A stretch of 64,000 nt of DNA from assembly GCA_947507965.1 (NCBI GenBank), contig CANNQU010000007.1, positions 1 through 64,000 of the forward strand, in the 5' to 3' direction. This document shows, piece by piece, positions 47,844 through 57,039 of the stretch (positions within the stretch are counted from its first letter, which is position 1; each line of letters opens with the position of its first letter). Position numbers and translations under genes: made by a program. Under the pieces are notes generated by a model, which searched no databases, had not been told where the DNA came from, and saw only the letters and a program-made list of their open reading frames with translations. The DNA is from Bacteroidota bacterium (GTDB lineage Bacteria > Bacteroidota > Bacteroidia > UKL13-3).

Positions 47844-47851
47844 CAAAATTA
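47844..47851 (-). promoter_or_regulatory. putative -7 box of speA (TAATTTTG)
   Basis: On the minus strand TAATTTTG matches TAnnTTTG and ends 9 nt before the ATG at 47834 (15 nt before the second ATG). A TTG (47870-47868) lies 16 nt further upstream, slightly short of the usual 19-20. Confidence 0.5.
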
Positions 47852-47951
47852 GCAAAAAAAAGGATGACAAGGATAAAAGAAGTCACCGAAAGTGCGTTAC
47901 CTATTAATGGGTTTATTTTGTGTTCCGTTTCCATAACCCACCCTATAAAAT

Positions 47952-48944
47952 TTACTTCCCTTCAATTTTAAAAAGCATCGCCTCAGCTTTACGTTTTATT
48001 CGATTAAACATTTGCATCCGTTGCTTTTCATTTACTCCGCTAATCAACGATGACTTCTTAATCAAATTCTTCATCCAGGTATCAACCTCAGCTCCAAGAG
48101 CGGTATTGGTAGTCACTAAATTATTAAACGTATTAAAACTAATAAACGTCGTATTCTTTCCATCCAGAATCACTTGAACCGAATTAGTGCCGACCATAAC
48201 ATCACTAAAGTACATCTCGAAATTATTTTCTATCGATGAATTCTTAGTTGCATGAACCGCCATTTGCTCTATATGATCAATTAGCATCAATATCTGTTTG
48301 CAAATGATTTGAGCCTGTTCTCTATTTACAACGCCACTTTCATAGTAATAATCGAGTTGCTTCACCGTACTGTCGAGGGTCACATCGGTCCATATTTCTC
48401 TTGAAGGAATCTTGGTATAAAGCTCGTATGTTTCACGAGCAATACCGATGAGTTTCTTGTCGATTTTGTTAAAATCAAAATTCACGTTACTCAGCATCTT
48501 TTCATCGAGCAAGGTCTTCCTCCAATAAAACATTTTAAAAGCCGTGAGTTCTTCATACCTGAAATGATGAAACACCGGCACATCTTCTGCGGCATAGATA
48601 ATAAGTTTATCTTTAAAACTGGAAATATGTTTTAGATGATTTTGTAGATCGGTGATATATTCTACCATACGCTCTTCTCTGTCGCTAATGGTACGATAGT
48701 GAAAAGTAACCATTCCTTTTTCAATCTGACTGTTTCCCAAATCGAATGTCACATGATAAAAATTACAGAGTTTCGTTATTTCTTCCAACGTTAATGAAGT
48801 AGCGCCTCTGATACGTCGATAGGCGCTATCGGTACTCAAACTTAAAACTTCGGCAAGCGATTCGACCAGTGAAATATTGGGCGAAAGGGAGACTCTGATT
48901 TTCTCGAAAAAGTCTAACTGAATTTGATTTGAATTATGTGACAT
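47952..48944 (-). CDS. helix-turn-helix protein, possible regulator of the receptor operon
   Basis: The protein has 330 aa. Residues ~20-62 form a DNA-binding HTH (SLVESLAEVLSLSTDSAYRRIRGATSLTLEEITKLCNFYHV segment, XRE/BetR-like). The remainder is a long helical domain rich in aromatic and charged residues, with no recognisable ligand-binding family. It starts 23 nt downstream of a DUF4249 gene and is the last gene of a TonB-receptor/DUF4249/HTH operon. A transcriptional role, perhaps autoregulation of the operon, is inferred from the HTH and the position. Similar HTH proteins of ~300 aa are frequent in Bacteroidota. Confidence 0.8.
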   Translation of the reverse strand: MSHNSNQIQLDFFEKIRVSLSPNISLVESLAEVLSLSTDSAYRRIRGATSLTLEEITKLCNFYHVTFDLGNSQIEKGMVTFHYRTISDREERMVEYITDLQNHLKHISSFKDKLIIYAAEDVPVFHHFRYEELTAFKMFYWRKTLLDEKMLSNVNFDFNKIDKKLIGIARETYELYTKIPSREIWTDVTLDSTVKQLDYYYESGVVNREQAQIICKQILMLIDHIEQMAVHATKNSSIENNFEMYFSDVMVGTNSVQVILDGKNTTFISFNTFNNLVTTNTALGAEVDTWMKNLIKKSSLISGVNEKQRMQMFNRIKRKAEAMLFKIEGK

Positions 48945-48967
48945 AAGCGTAACATCGTATTATGAAA

Positions 48968-49810
48968 TCAATTAATCGTATCTACATCCAAACTTCTACC
49001 TGCAAAAATACCCAGACCATTCTTCACGTTACTGTAAATCGGAGTTTGATTCATCGTATTGGCATTATTATTCGGCTTGGTATAAGAATAAAAGTAAGCC
49101 GCCTTACTAAGCGAATAAAGCTTTAAAAGGTAATTTGGGGTTCCATTATAATATCCAGAAGGAATTTGAAGAAGAATTGTTTTCTTTTTCCCATTAAACA
49201 GATTATCGGTAAATAAGTACTCTCCATTAAGCATTCGTTTAGCCAAATTTTGGTTTAATGATTGATCTGCACTTTCAAATGTTGAAAGATAAATATACGA
49301 CTGGGTAACTACATCCCAGAACTGAAAACTTAACAAGTAGTTATTTTCTTCCAGAGGGTCGTTGATGGTAAAACTTAAATCCCCAAAATAATCACCGTTA
49401 CTACTTTGATAGGCCGAGTCATGATAAATAATATCTGTCAGCTTCACTGGATTCGGCAATGTATTCTCTGCCTCTGCATCATCAAACCCTGCATTCGTTA
49501 CCACTACTTTATAGGTATTATTAGGTAATGGAATAGTATTAGAAGAATAGGCTCCCATGCCCACTGAAGTTAATGTTTCGGAATAAGCACCATTCACATA
49601 AAGCTTCACGATGGCCGTACTAAGATAGGATGGTAAGATGGTATCAAAAACATTGATGGAAGCAGAGACCACAACAACGAATGGCGAATTTTGTTCGAAG
49701 AGATTATTTAAAACCAGTTTGGGTTTATAGTTGGTATTATCAACCTTGAACTCTTTACGGCAAGAGCCGAGTAGAAATACGAACAAGGTAATGAAAATTA
49801 TGTTTTTCAT
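48968..49810 (-). CDS. DUF4249 family lipoprotein
   Basis: The protein has 280 aa. The lipoprotein signal ends in the lipobox LLGSC (C17). The mature domain resembles DUF4249: NYKPKLVLNNLFEQNSPFVVVVSAS near the start, KVVVTNAGFDDAEAENTLPNPVKL, and an Ig-like strand series after it. DUF4249 lipoproteins are characteristically encoded just downstream of a CarboxypepD_reg-type TonB receptor and are thought to act with it at the outer membrane. Here the gap is 8 nt, so the two are cotranscribed and probably form a complex. Confidence 0.88.
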   Translation of the reverse strand: MKNIIFITLFVFLLGSCRKEFKVDNTNYKPKLVLNNLFEQNSPFVVVVSASINVFDTILPSYLSTAIVKLYVNGAYSETLTSVGMGAYSSNTIPLPNNTYKVVVTNAGFDDAEAENTLPNPVKLTDIIYHDSAYQSSNGDYFGDLSFTINDPLEENNYLLSFQFWDVVTQSYIYLSTFESADQSLNQNLAKRMLNGEYLFTDNLFNGKKKTILLQIPSGYYNGTPNYLLKLYSLSKAAYFYSYTKPNNNANTMNQTPIYSNVKNGLGIFAGRSLDVDTIN

Positions 49811-49818
49811 AGAGGTAA

Positions 49819-52188
49819 TTAAAATTTATAATTTAAGCTCAGTGCAGGAACCATAAAAGGGATAAAGCTTGTATAATAGGCTTTATAGGCACTTCCATTT
49901 TGATCAATAGCGGCACCCGATGGATTGGAGGCGAACAGCACATTATAAAAAGAAAGATCATAACTAAATTGCCCACCCGAAGTACTTTTAACTTTTTTAC
50001 TAAAGGAAAAATCGAGACGTTTGGTGCTCGGCAATCGCACATTATTTCGACCGGTGTACTCGTAAACCACGTTACCATCGACATCAAAATACTTCCCAGT
50101 AGCGAGTGTAAAAGGCTGTCCGGTAGCAATTACATAGGTAAAAGCCATCGTCCATTTCTTCCCCGGATTAAATAAAACAACCAACGTTAAATCATGTCGA
50201 CGATCAAAATCAGAAGGGAAATAGGTATTGAAGTTCACCGTAGGGTATTTTTGCATCGATTTAGATAGTGTATAACCAATCCATCCACTCCATCGGTCAT
50301 CGAATTTTTTCTGTAATAATAATTCCAATCCAAAACTATGCGAGATGCCTTGTTCCACATTTAACTCCCAGTTACTAAGCGATACATTAAAAATATCGGC
50401 ACTCGACTTCATTACGTTTACATTTTTCGAATATTTATAGTATGCTTCTGCAATAAATTCAAAGCCATTCTTTAAACTGTGACTCGAAGAGAACACCACT
50501 TGCTGTGACGACTGCGGCTTGATATTTCTTGTTGATGGGGCCCAATAGTCGAGTGGTAATCCAGTATTGTAAATCACAATGCGTTGTAGATATTGATGAA
50601 CCATGGCATACGATGCTTTCATCGTCCATCGTTTATTGATAACATACCTTGCCGATACCCTTGGCTCCAGGTATGGAAACAAAGCACTGTCAACAAATAA
50701 GGAGGTCAACCGTAAACCATAATTCACCTTCAAATTCTTCTTTAATACCACTTCATCTTCCATATAAAAAGCTAATTCGTTGCTTCTTATTTCTCTTGAA
50801 GGGTTGAGGGTAGTATCGAACGGCACATATCCCGTTTGATAAAACTTTAAATTTATAGTGCTGGGTGTAAATTTATGATTGATATAATTAACGCCAAATT
50901 TTAGATTGTGTTTGGCATTGGGTACATGCTCAAAATCGGCTTTAGCCCCAACATCGCGAATTCCGTTATACAATAAAAAATCTAACCCATACCCTTCCTG
51001 TTGCCCACTAGAATAGGTTGAAATATCTTCTAAGTTTAAATATATTTTCGTTTTAAACCCCGTATAATCCACCATAAAATTAGCAAACGTTTTATCATTA
51101 AAAACATGATTCCACCTTATGGTACCAAGCGTATTCCCCCATTTCAGACCGGTAGTAATCGATGTTTCCTCAGTAAAGTTAGGGTCATGGAATGTTTCCT
51201 TAGAGGAGATGTGTAAATTATCCAACCCATTATAGAAACTAAAAAACACTTTATCGTTTTGCGAAATCCGATGGCTTAATTTAAAGTTTATGTCATAAAA
51301 ATAATAGCCCAAATTGGTTTGTGATGTATCGTTATTAAATGCTTTAAAAAAAGGCTGTATTAACTTATCGAGGTAGGTTCTACGCACGGAAACCATAAAC
51401 GTCGTGTTGCCTGTTTTACTCAATGGCCCTTCCAGCATCATTCGAGCCGACACCGTACCTAACGAAAAGGAGCCAGAAAATTTTTTCGAATTTCCTTCCT
51501 TCATACGAATATCCAATACACTCGACAATCGTTCGCCAAAACGTGCCGGAAACCCTCCCTTGTAAAATGAAACATAGTTTATCGCGTCGGTATTAAACAC
51601 CGAAAAGAAATTAAAGGTATGAGATACATTATATAATGGTGCGCCATCGAGTAAAATCAAATTCTGATCATTGCCGCCACCTCTTACATACAGTCCGGTT
51701 CCTGCCTCACTACCCTTTTGCACCCCCGGTTGAAGCTGAATTACTTTAATCACATCGGGCTCACCTAAAATAGTGGGGATACGTTTAATACGCGCCGTAC
51801 TTAACTCAATGCGGCTTACTTGAGGATTGTCGAGCGTTTCACTTTTTCGCTCGGCTACGATTTCTACTTGTTCTATTTCATTGTTTACAGAAAGTGCCAC
51901 ATTGAGTATAACCGAAGGCAATAACTTAATTTTAAATGCTTGTGTTTTATAACCTATATAAGAAAAAAACAGATCAACACTGTCTTTCTTGCTTGTAAAT
52001 GTTAAAGTATAGTAACCATAATTATTGGTCACCCCTCCTATTTTCTTGTCGAATGAATACACGCTGACGCCAATTAGCGCCTCCCCAGTCTTCACATCGG
52101 TAACATATCCACTCACTGTATAATCGGACTTACCGAGGAAGGCGGACAGTAAAAATAGCAGCGAAAAAAATAGTCGTTTAAAACTCAT
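49819..52188 (-). CDS. TonB-dependent receptor with carboxypeptidase-like regulatory domain
   Basis: The protein has 789 aa. A signal peptide (to ~LGKSD, 22) is followed by a CarboxypepD_reg-like beta-sandwich (~24-105, with GYVTDVKTGEALIGV and GYYTLTFTS). The plug domain (~130-240) has LQPGVQKGSEAGTGLYVRGG and LILLDGAPLYN. The outer-membrane beta-barrel ends ...PALSLNYKF with a C-terminal Phe. Unlike SusC it lacks a SusD partner; its partner is a DUF4249 lipoprotein 8 nt downstream. Ligand unknown; siderophore, peptide or other small molecule are possible. It is first in a three-gene operon. Confidence 0.92.
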   Translation of the reverse strand: MSFKRLFFSLLFLLSAFLGKSDYTVSGYVTDVKTGEALIGVSVYSFDKKIGGVTNNYGYYTLTFTSKKDSVDLFFSYIGYKTQAFKIKLLPSVILNVALSVNNEIEQVEIVAERKSETLDNPQVSRIELSTARIKRIPTILGEPDVIKVIQLQPGVQKGSEAGTGLYVRGGGNDQNLILLDGAPLYNVSHTFNFFSVFNTDAINYVSFYKGGFPARFGERLSSVLDIRMKEGNSKKFSGSFSLGTVSARMMLEGPLSKTGNTTFMVSVRRTYLDKLIQPFFKAFNNDTSQTNLGYYFYDINFKLSHRISQNDKVFFSFYNGLDNLHISSKETFHDPNFTEETSITTGLKWGNTLGTIRWNHVFNDKTFANFMVDYTGFKTKIYLNLEDISTYSSGQQEGYGLDFLLYNGIRDVGAKADFEHVPNAKHNLKFGVNYINHKFTPSTINLKFYQTGYVPFDTTLNPSREIRSNELAFYMEDEVVLKKNLKVNYGLRLTSLFVDSALFPYLEPRVSARYVINKRWTMKASYAMVHQYLQRIVIYNTGLPLDYWAPSTRNIKPQSSQQVVFSSSHSLKNGFEFIAEAYYKYSKNVNVMKSSADIFNVSLSNWELNVEQGISHSFGLELLLQKKFDDRWSGWIGYTLSKSMQKYPTVNFNTYFPSDFDRRHDLTLVVLFNPGKKWTMAFTYVIATGQPFTLATGKYFDVDGNVVYEYTGRNNVRLPSTKRLDFSFSKKVKSTSGGQFSYDLSFYNVLFASNPSGAAIDQNGSAYKAYYTSFIPFMVPALSLNYKF

Positions 52189-52515
52189 TGTTGTGCAAGA
52201 TAATACAAATATGAAAATATAGTATTCGGGAATAACAAATTATACATCTAAAAAAGAGAATATGCGGGGAAGAGAGAAACAAAAAAGAGGGCCTAAGCCC
52301 TCTTTAATGAATAAAAACTTATGAAAAAAACAGTGTTAAGCTTGCGCTTAACAAAACAAAAATAGGTATTATTTTTGTTTTTAAAAAAAATAAAACGTAA
52401 AATATATTCTACACTTTAAAAACCAGCACGTTACAATTCATAAACCAACGATGCAATCAAACGTTTAGATCCGAATGGAAACAGAGCGAATAATACACTG
52501 GAGACACAAACAAGC
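52189..52515. other. 327-bp AT-rich intergenic region between glnN and the TonB-receptor operon
   Basis: It holds the glnN terminator (52284-52305) and a perfect 7-bp hairpin GTTAAGC-TTGC-GCTTAAC (52335-52352). Long A/T runs flank these. A TonB-receptor promoter must lie left of the terminator, but I find no clean TAnnTTTG box. No RNA gene is recognised. A 14-codon ATG frame at 52321 looks accidental. Confidence 0.6.
52284..52305 (-). terminator. intrinsic terminator, probably for glnN
   Basis: AAAGAGGGC (52284-52292) pairs with GCCCTCTTT (52297-52305) over a 4-nt loop. Read on the minus strand, the stem is followed by a run of six T. The element is about 210 nt after the glnN stop codon, so the glnN message would carry a long 3' UTR, unless a second 3' end precedes it. 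Confidence 0.8.
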
Positions 52516-54690
52516 TTATCTTATAAAGAGCATCTCCCGGTATTTCGGCAATTGCCAGTAACTATCGGCAACCATAAACTCCAGTTTGTCAACCTCATCC
52601 CTGATAATATCAAAATGAGGTTTCACTTTCTCGCAATAGGCAATCGCCTTTTTATAAGAGTCGATCATTTTATTCGCTTTTATTCGTTCACCTATCATTT
52701 TATCGACCTGTGTTTTTATGATGGTTACCCGGTCGTTAATTTCATTGATTATTGCCATTTGAGATGTCATTTTCGATTTGGAAATCCCAATTGCCTTCAT
52801 TCCAACCACGCTGTCGATTAAAACTTTCTGATAAAGTAATGCCGCGGGAATAATGGTGCTATAGGCCATTTCACCCATCACACGGGCCTCAATTTGCACT
52901 TTTTTGATGTACGTTTCAAGCATTATATCATGACGTGCATGAAGTTCCCTTTTATTGAATACCTTATTTTCAATAAACATCTTCTCCGATTTTAAGCTAA
53001 TATAAGCCTCCAAAGCCTGAGGAGTGGTCTTTATATTACTTAATCCTCTTCTTGAGGCTTCCTTTACCCATTCGTCGCCATACCCGTTGCCTTCAAAAAT
53101 GATATTCTTTGCTTTTTTAACATATCGTCTTAAGGTTTCCATAATGGCTTCCTCTTTTAACTTCCCATTTTTAATGAGCAAATCGACTTCTAACTTAAAT
53201 TGCTTTAGTGTCTCCGCCACAATCGTATTTAAAACCGTCATTGCATTTGCCGAATTGGCACTTGAACCAACGGCTCTGAATTCGAATTTATTTCCGGTAA
53301 AAGCAAAAGGCGACGTCCTGTTCCGATCGGTATTATCCAATAATATTTCAGGGATTTTATCAATTTTTATGGTACCTACGCTACGAGCTCCGCTATTGGG
53401 CTTATTTTTCTCGATATCATTTAAAACGTTATGTAACTGCGTTCCAACAAACACACTCATAATGGCTGGTGGTGCTTCGTTAGCTCCCAAACGAAAGTCG
53501 TTTCCGGCGCTGGCAATACTTGCACGAAGTAAATCGGCATTGTCGTTGACGGCTTTTATAACATTAATAAAAATGGTAAGAAACAATAAATTACTTTGTG
53601 GCGTTGCTCCCGGCGATAATAAATTAACGCCCGTATTCGTAATCAAACTCCAATTATTGTGTTTGCCACTACCATTAATTCCCGCAAATGGCTTTTCATG
53701 GAGAAGCACTTTCAACTTATGCTTGCGGCTAATTTTCTCCATCAGATCCATCAATAATTGATTGTGATCGACGGCTAAATTTATTTCCTCAAACATCGGT
53801 GCACACTCATACTGTGAGGGAGCCACTTCATTATGCCTTGTTTTAAGCGGGATACCTAATTTCATGGCTTCATTTTCAAAATCAACCATAAAACTATGCA
53901 CTCGTTCAGGAATAGCTCCGAAATAGTGGTCTTCTAATTGCTGTCCTTTCGCCGGAGCAGCTCCAAAGAGCGTTCTGCCACAAATCATTAAGTCGGGACG
54001 CGCGTTATAAAACGCCTCATCAATTAAGAAATATTCCTGCTCAATGCCAAGAGAGCTCCACGTTTTAGTGATTTTTTTATCGAAATACTGACAAACGGCA
54101 ACTGTTGCTTTATCTACCGCGTTCAAGGCTTTCAATAACGGTGTTTTATAGTCTAGCGCTTCCCCGGTATAGGATACAAATACGGTTGGAATACACAAGG
54201 TATTGCCACTTTCATATTCCATAATAAATGCTGGTGAGGAAGGATCCCAGGCAGTATAGCCTCTAGCTTCAAAGGTATTTCGTATGCCGCCACTTGGAAA
54301 AGAAGAGGCATCAGGCTCTTGTTGAACGAGTGCCTTCCCGGTAAATATCTCGATGGCGTCACCATTTTCATCCGGTTCAAAAAAAGCATCATGCTTTTCG
54401 GCAGTCGTTCCGGTGAGTGGCTGAAACCAATGGGTATAATGGGTTACATTTTTACTTAAAGCCCATTGTTTCATGCCTTCTGCAACAGCATCTGCTAGTT
54501 TTCGATCAATTGGTGAGGCATGATCAACCGCACTTTTGATTGCATTAAATGCTTCCGCAGTACAAAATTGTTTTATTGCCGCATGATTAAAAACATTCGA
54601 AGCAAAATATTCGGTAACCTTACGTTGGGGGAATGCAATAGGAACAGTTCCTCTACTTTGAATGGTTGAAATAATGGTTGAACGTGACAT
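52516..54690 (-). CDS. glnN: type III glutamine synthetase
   Basis: The protein has 724 aa from ATG 54690. The longer frame to 54774 overlaps the promoter and adds residues not expected of the family. GSIII makes glutamine from glutamate, ammonia and ATP, and is much longer than GSI (~470 aa). Landmarks include SSLGIEQEYFLID (metal-binding Glu), TRHNEVAPSQYECAPMFEE, INGSGKHNNWSL (active-site loop) and NRTSPFAFTGNKFEFR. The C-terminal ~170 residues are the helical region typical of GSIII. It is a nitrogen-assimilation gene and probably monocistronic. Confidence 0.95.
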   Translation of the reverse strand: MSRSTIISTIQSRGTVPIAFPQRKVTEYFASNVFNHAAIKQFCTAEAFNAIKSAVDHASPIDRKLADAVAEGMKQWALSKNVTHYTHWFQPLTGTTAEKHDAFFEPDENGDAIEIFTGKALVQQEPDASSFPSGGIRNTFEARGYTAWDPSSPAFIMEYESGNTLCIPTVFVSYTGEALDYKTPLLKALNAVDKATVAVCQYFDKKITKTWSSLGIEQEYFLIDEAFYNARPDLMICGRTLFGAAPAKGQQLEDHYFGAIPERVHSFMVDFENEAMKLGIPLKTRHNEVAPSQYECAPMFEEINLAVDHNQLLMDLMEKISRKHKLKVLLHEKPFAGINGSGKHNNWSLITNTGVNLLSPGATPQSNLLFLTIFINVIKAVNDNADLLRASIASAGNDFRLGANEAPPAIMSVFVGTQLHNVLNDIEKNKPNSGARSVGTIKIDKIPEILLDNTDRNRTSPFAFTGNKFEFRAVGSSANSANAMTVLNTIVAETLKQFKLEVDLLIKNGKLKEEAIMETLRRYVKKAKNIIFEGNGYGDEWVKEASRRGLSNIKTTPQALEAYISLKSEKMFIENKVFNKRELHARHDIMLETYIKKVQIEARVMGEMAYSTIIPAALLYQKVLIDSVVGMKAIGISKSKMTSQMAIINEINDRVTIIKTQVDKMIGERIKANKMIDSYKKAIAYCEKVKPHFDIIRDEVDKLEFMVADSYWQLPKYREMLFIR

Positions 54691-54727
54691 GAAGGATAGG
54701 GATAAATTGAATTGTTTTAAAGAAGCA

Positions 54728-54735
54728 CAAAAATA
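54728..54735 (-). promoter_or_regulatory. putative -7 box of glnN (TATTTTTG)
   Basis: On the minus strand TATTTTTG matches TAnnTTTG and ends 37 nt before the ATG at 54690. No -33 TTG at 19-22 nt is visible. Confidence 0.4.
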
Positions 54736-54828
54736 TTTTTTATATTTGGAATACGATACTTTTAAAATCAACATTCACCATGGTTTATGTGGAAAAACTT
54801 TGAAACCACTAATATTGCGCACCGAAGT

Positions 54829-55929
54829 ATGCTTAAAATTTGCCACATAACATCAAAACATACCCCTTTTGATACAAGAATCTTTTTAAAAGAATGTACG
54901 GCCTTAAAGGCGCAATACAATGTGGTATTGATTGCCGCCAATGCAAAAAATGAAACCATAAACGACATAGAGATTATTGGATTTAAATATCGTAAAGGAC
55001 AGTCCGTAAGAAATCACTATCGTATTTTCAGAAAAGCAATAAAACAAAAAGCCGCTGTTTATCATATTCACGATGCCGAATTGCTCCCATTGGCCATGCT
55101 GTTAAAACGATTAGGTAATAAAATAATATATGATGTACATGAAAATTACCGGGAAACGCTTAAAGAACACAACTATTCACTAATTACCCAAACGATTTTC
55201 TCGTACTTCGATCATTGGGTTGCAAGGCATGGCGCTCTAATTTTAGCAGAAAGAAGTTATATACCCATTTATCAACAGCGAGCGAAGAGTCTTTGTGTGG
55301 TCGAAAATTTTTGTGAAATTAATGCACTTCAACCTTTTGAAAATACCCATCGAACCGAATGCCGTAATCTGGTTTATATCGGAACCATCCACTCCCATCG
55401 AGGAGCCTTGGTGATGCTTGAAGTATTGAATTTATTACGATTAAGGGGAATGGATATAAGACTTGATTTAATAGGAAGTATTTCAGAAAAAAACCTGATG
55501 GAGAAGCTAGAGAATCTTCCCTATTACTCAAAAATAAAAGACGATGTAACTTGGTATGGACCATTAAATTTATCCGACAGTTATCGGATAGCTCAACAGA
55601 GTTTTGCCGGCCTCTGCTTACTCGATGGAGTAGCCAATCATACGGAGAGTTATCCAACCAAACTTTTTGAATACCTTGCCGTTGGATTGCCTGTTATTGC
55701 GTCGAATTGGAGCTTGTACCGCTCGGTTGTAGAACGCCATAACGTTGGCATTTGTGTAGCTTATAACGACTCCAACGCGATAGCCGATGCCATTGAAACG
55801 ATTTTTACCAACAAGGAATTACAGAAACAATTCTCATTAAACGGACCTAAAATAGTCGCTAAAAATTATAATTGGAATACGGAGGAAAGAATTTTACTAG
55901 ACTTTTACAAAACGATTATTGGCGTATAA
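54829..55929 (+). CDS. GT4-type glycosyltransferase
   Basis: The protein has 366 aa from the ATG at 54829 (MLKICHITSKHTPFDTRIFLKE). Fourteen further codons are open upstream but lack the family start. It has a GT-B fold: N-terminal Rossmann domain with YHIHDAELLPLAMLLKRLGNKIIYDVHENYRE, and a C-terminal domain with NLVYIGTIHSHRGALVMLEVL. A donor-binding region (~270-295) has NHTESYPTKLFEYLAVGLPVIASNW, the E-x7-E-like segment of GT4 enzymes. It probably transfers a sugar in surface polysaccharide synthesis. It stands alone between glnN and pyrB, not in a cluster. Confidence 0.87.
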   Translation: MLKICHITSKHTPFDTRIFLKECTALKAQYNVVLIAANAKNETINDIEIIGFKYRKGQSVRNHYRIFRKAIKQKAAVYHIHDAELLPLAMLLKRLGNKIIYDVHENYRETLKEHNYSLITQTIFSYFDHWVARHGALILAERSYIPIYQQRAKSLCVVENFCEINALQPFENTHRTECRNLVYIGTIHSHRGALVMLEVLNLLRLRGMDIRLDLIGSISEKNLMEKLENLPYYSKIKDDVTWYGPLNLSDSYRIAQQSFAGLCLLDGVANHTESYPTKLFEYLAVGLPVIASNWSLYRSVVERHNVGICVAYNDSNAIADAIETIFTNKELQKQFSLNGPKIVAKNYNWNTEERILLDFYKTIIGV

Positions 55930-55948
55930 TCTTCCCATCAAAAAAAAA

Positions 55949-56890
55949 TCAATTCGCCAATGCCTGATCCTTTTGATTTGCTAACAAATAGAGCACCGCC
56001 ATACGAATTGCGACTCCATTTTCGACCTGCTGAAGGATAATACTTTGACTGCTATCGGCTACTTCACTGGTAATCTCCACCCCTCTGTTGATAGGACCGG
56101 GATGAAGAATAATAATTTCTTTGGAAAGACTTTGAAGTGTTTTTAAATCGAGGCCAAACATCAAACTATACTCTCTTAAACTAGGGAAAAATTTGATGTC
56201 TTGACGTTCGAGCTGAATGCGTAACATATTGGCTACATCACACCAATCAAGTGCTTTTTTTAGGTTATGCTCTACCTTCACTCCTAGGCTATGATAATAC
56301 TTTGGGATTAGCGTCGTAGGGCCGCAAACCATCACTTCTGCCCCCAGTTTTTGCAAACAAAACACGTTGCTTAAAGCCACGCGAGAATGGAGTATGTCGC
56401 CTACGATAACCACCCGTTTTCCTTTAAGCCCTCCTATTCTTTCACGAATAGAAAAAGCATCGAGCAAAGCCTGGGTTGGATGTTCGTGGGTTCCATCACC
56501 GGCATTGATGATATTGGCATCGATATGCCGTGATAAAAAAACCCCTGCACCCGGCATCGGATGGCGCATCACCACCATATCTACCTTCATACTTAAAATA
56601 TTATTCACGGTGTCAATTAAGGTCTCCCCTTTGGACACGCTGCTTCCGGAGGCCGAAAAATTAACGACATCGGCACTGAGCCGTTTCTCGGCAAGTTCAA
56701 AGGATAGCTTCGTGCGGGTTGAATTTTCGAAAAATAAATTTGCAATGGTTACATCACGCAAGGAAGGCACCTTCTTAATTTTTCGATTAATAACCTGTTT
56801 GAAATTGTCGGCCGTGGTAAAAATTAAATTAATATCTTCGGTACTGATATATTTAATTCCGAGTAAGTGTTTTACACTAAGTTGAGACAT
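55949..56890 (-). CDS. pyrB: aspartate carbamoyltransferase catalytic subunit
   Basis: PyrB joins carbamoyl phosphate and aspartate in pyrimidine synthesis. The 313-aa protein has the family length and both substrate motifs: the carbamoyl-phosphate loop ENSTRTKLSF (usual STRTR-x-SF, with K in place of the second R), GDGTHEHPTQALLD, VVIVGDILHSRVA, and HPGPINRG for the aspartate domain. The STRTK variant is conserved in Bacteroidota relatives that I recall, so it is not a defect. No pyrI regulatory subunit is adjacent. A TATTTTCG box lies at 56923-56916, 25 nt upstream. Confidence 0.96.
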   Translation of the reverse strand: MSQLSVKHLLGIKYISTEDINLIFTTADNFKQVINRKIKKVPSLRDVTIANLFFENSTRTKLSFELAEKRLSADVVNFSASGSSVSKGETLIDTVNNILSMKVDMVVMRHPMPGAGVFLSRHIDANIINAGDGTHEHPTQALLDAFSIRERIGGLKGKRVVIVGDILHSRVALSNVFCLQKLGAEVMVCGPTTLIPKYYHSLGVKVEHNLKKALDWCDVANMLRIQLERQDIKFFPSLREYSLMFGLDLKTLQSLSKEIIILHPGPINRGVEITSEVADSSQSIILQQVENGVAIRMAVLYLLANQKDQALAN

Positions 56891-57039
56891 TGATTCTGAA
56901 TGGTTATTCAGGAAGCGAAAATACGAATATTTTTGAGATTTAACATAGATCCATCAGAGATGGGTTCAAAAGTAGGAATAACGTGCATGACATGGTTGTT
57001 AACAGCATGAAAACGGCTTCATATCTTTCCTTCTCATCA

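Noticed and set aside
52321-52365. 14-codon ATG frame (MKKTVL...) in the glnN intergenic region
   Set aside because: Too short, no ribosome site, and it coincides with a hairpin and an A-run.
53024-53761. 245-codon plus-strand frame inside glnN
   Set aside because: It is antisense to the strongly conserved GSIII coding sequence and has no recognisable protein features or promoter.
54703-54774. Upstream extension of glnN to 54774
   Set aside because: It adds 28 residues not expected in GSIII and runs through the putative -7 box at 54728-54735.
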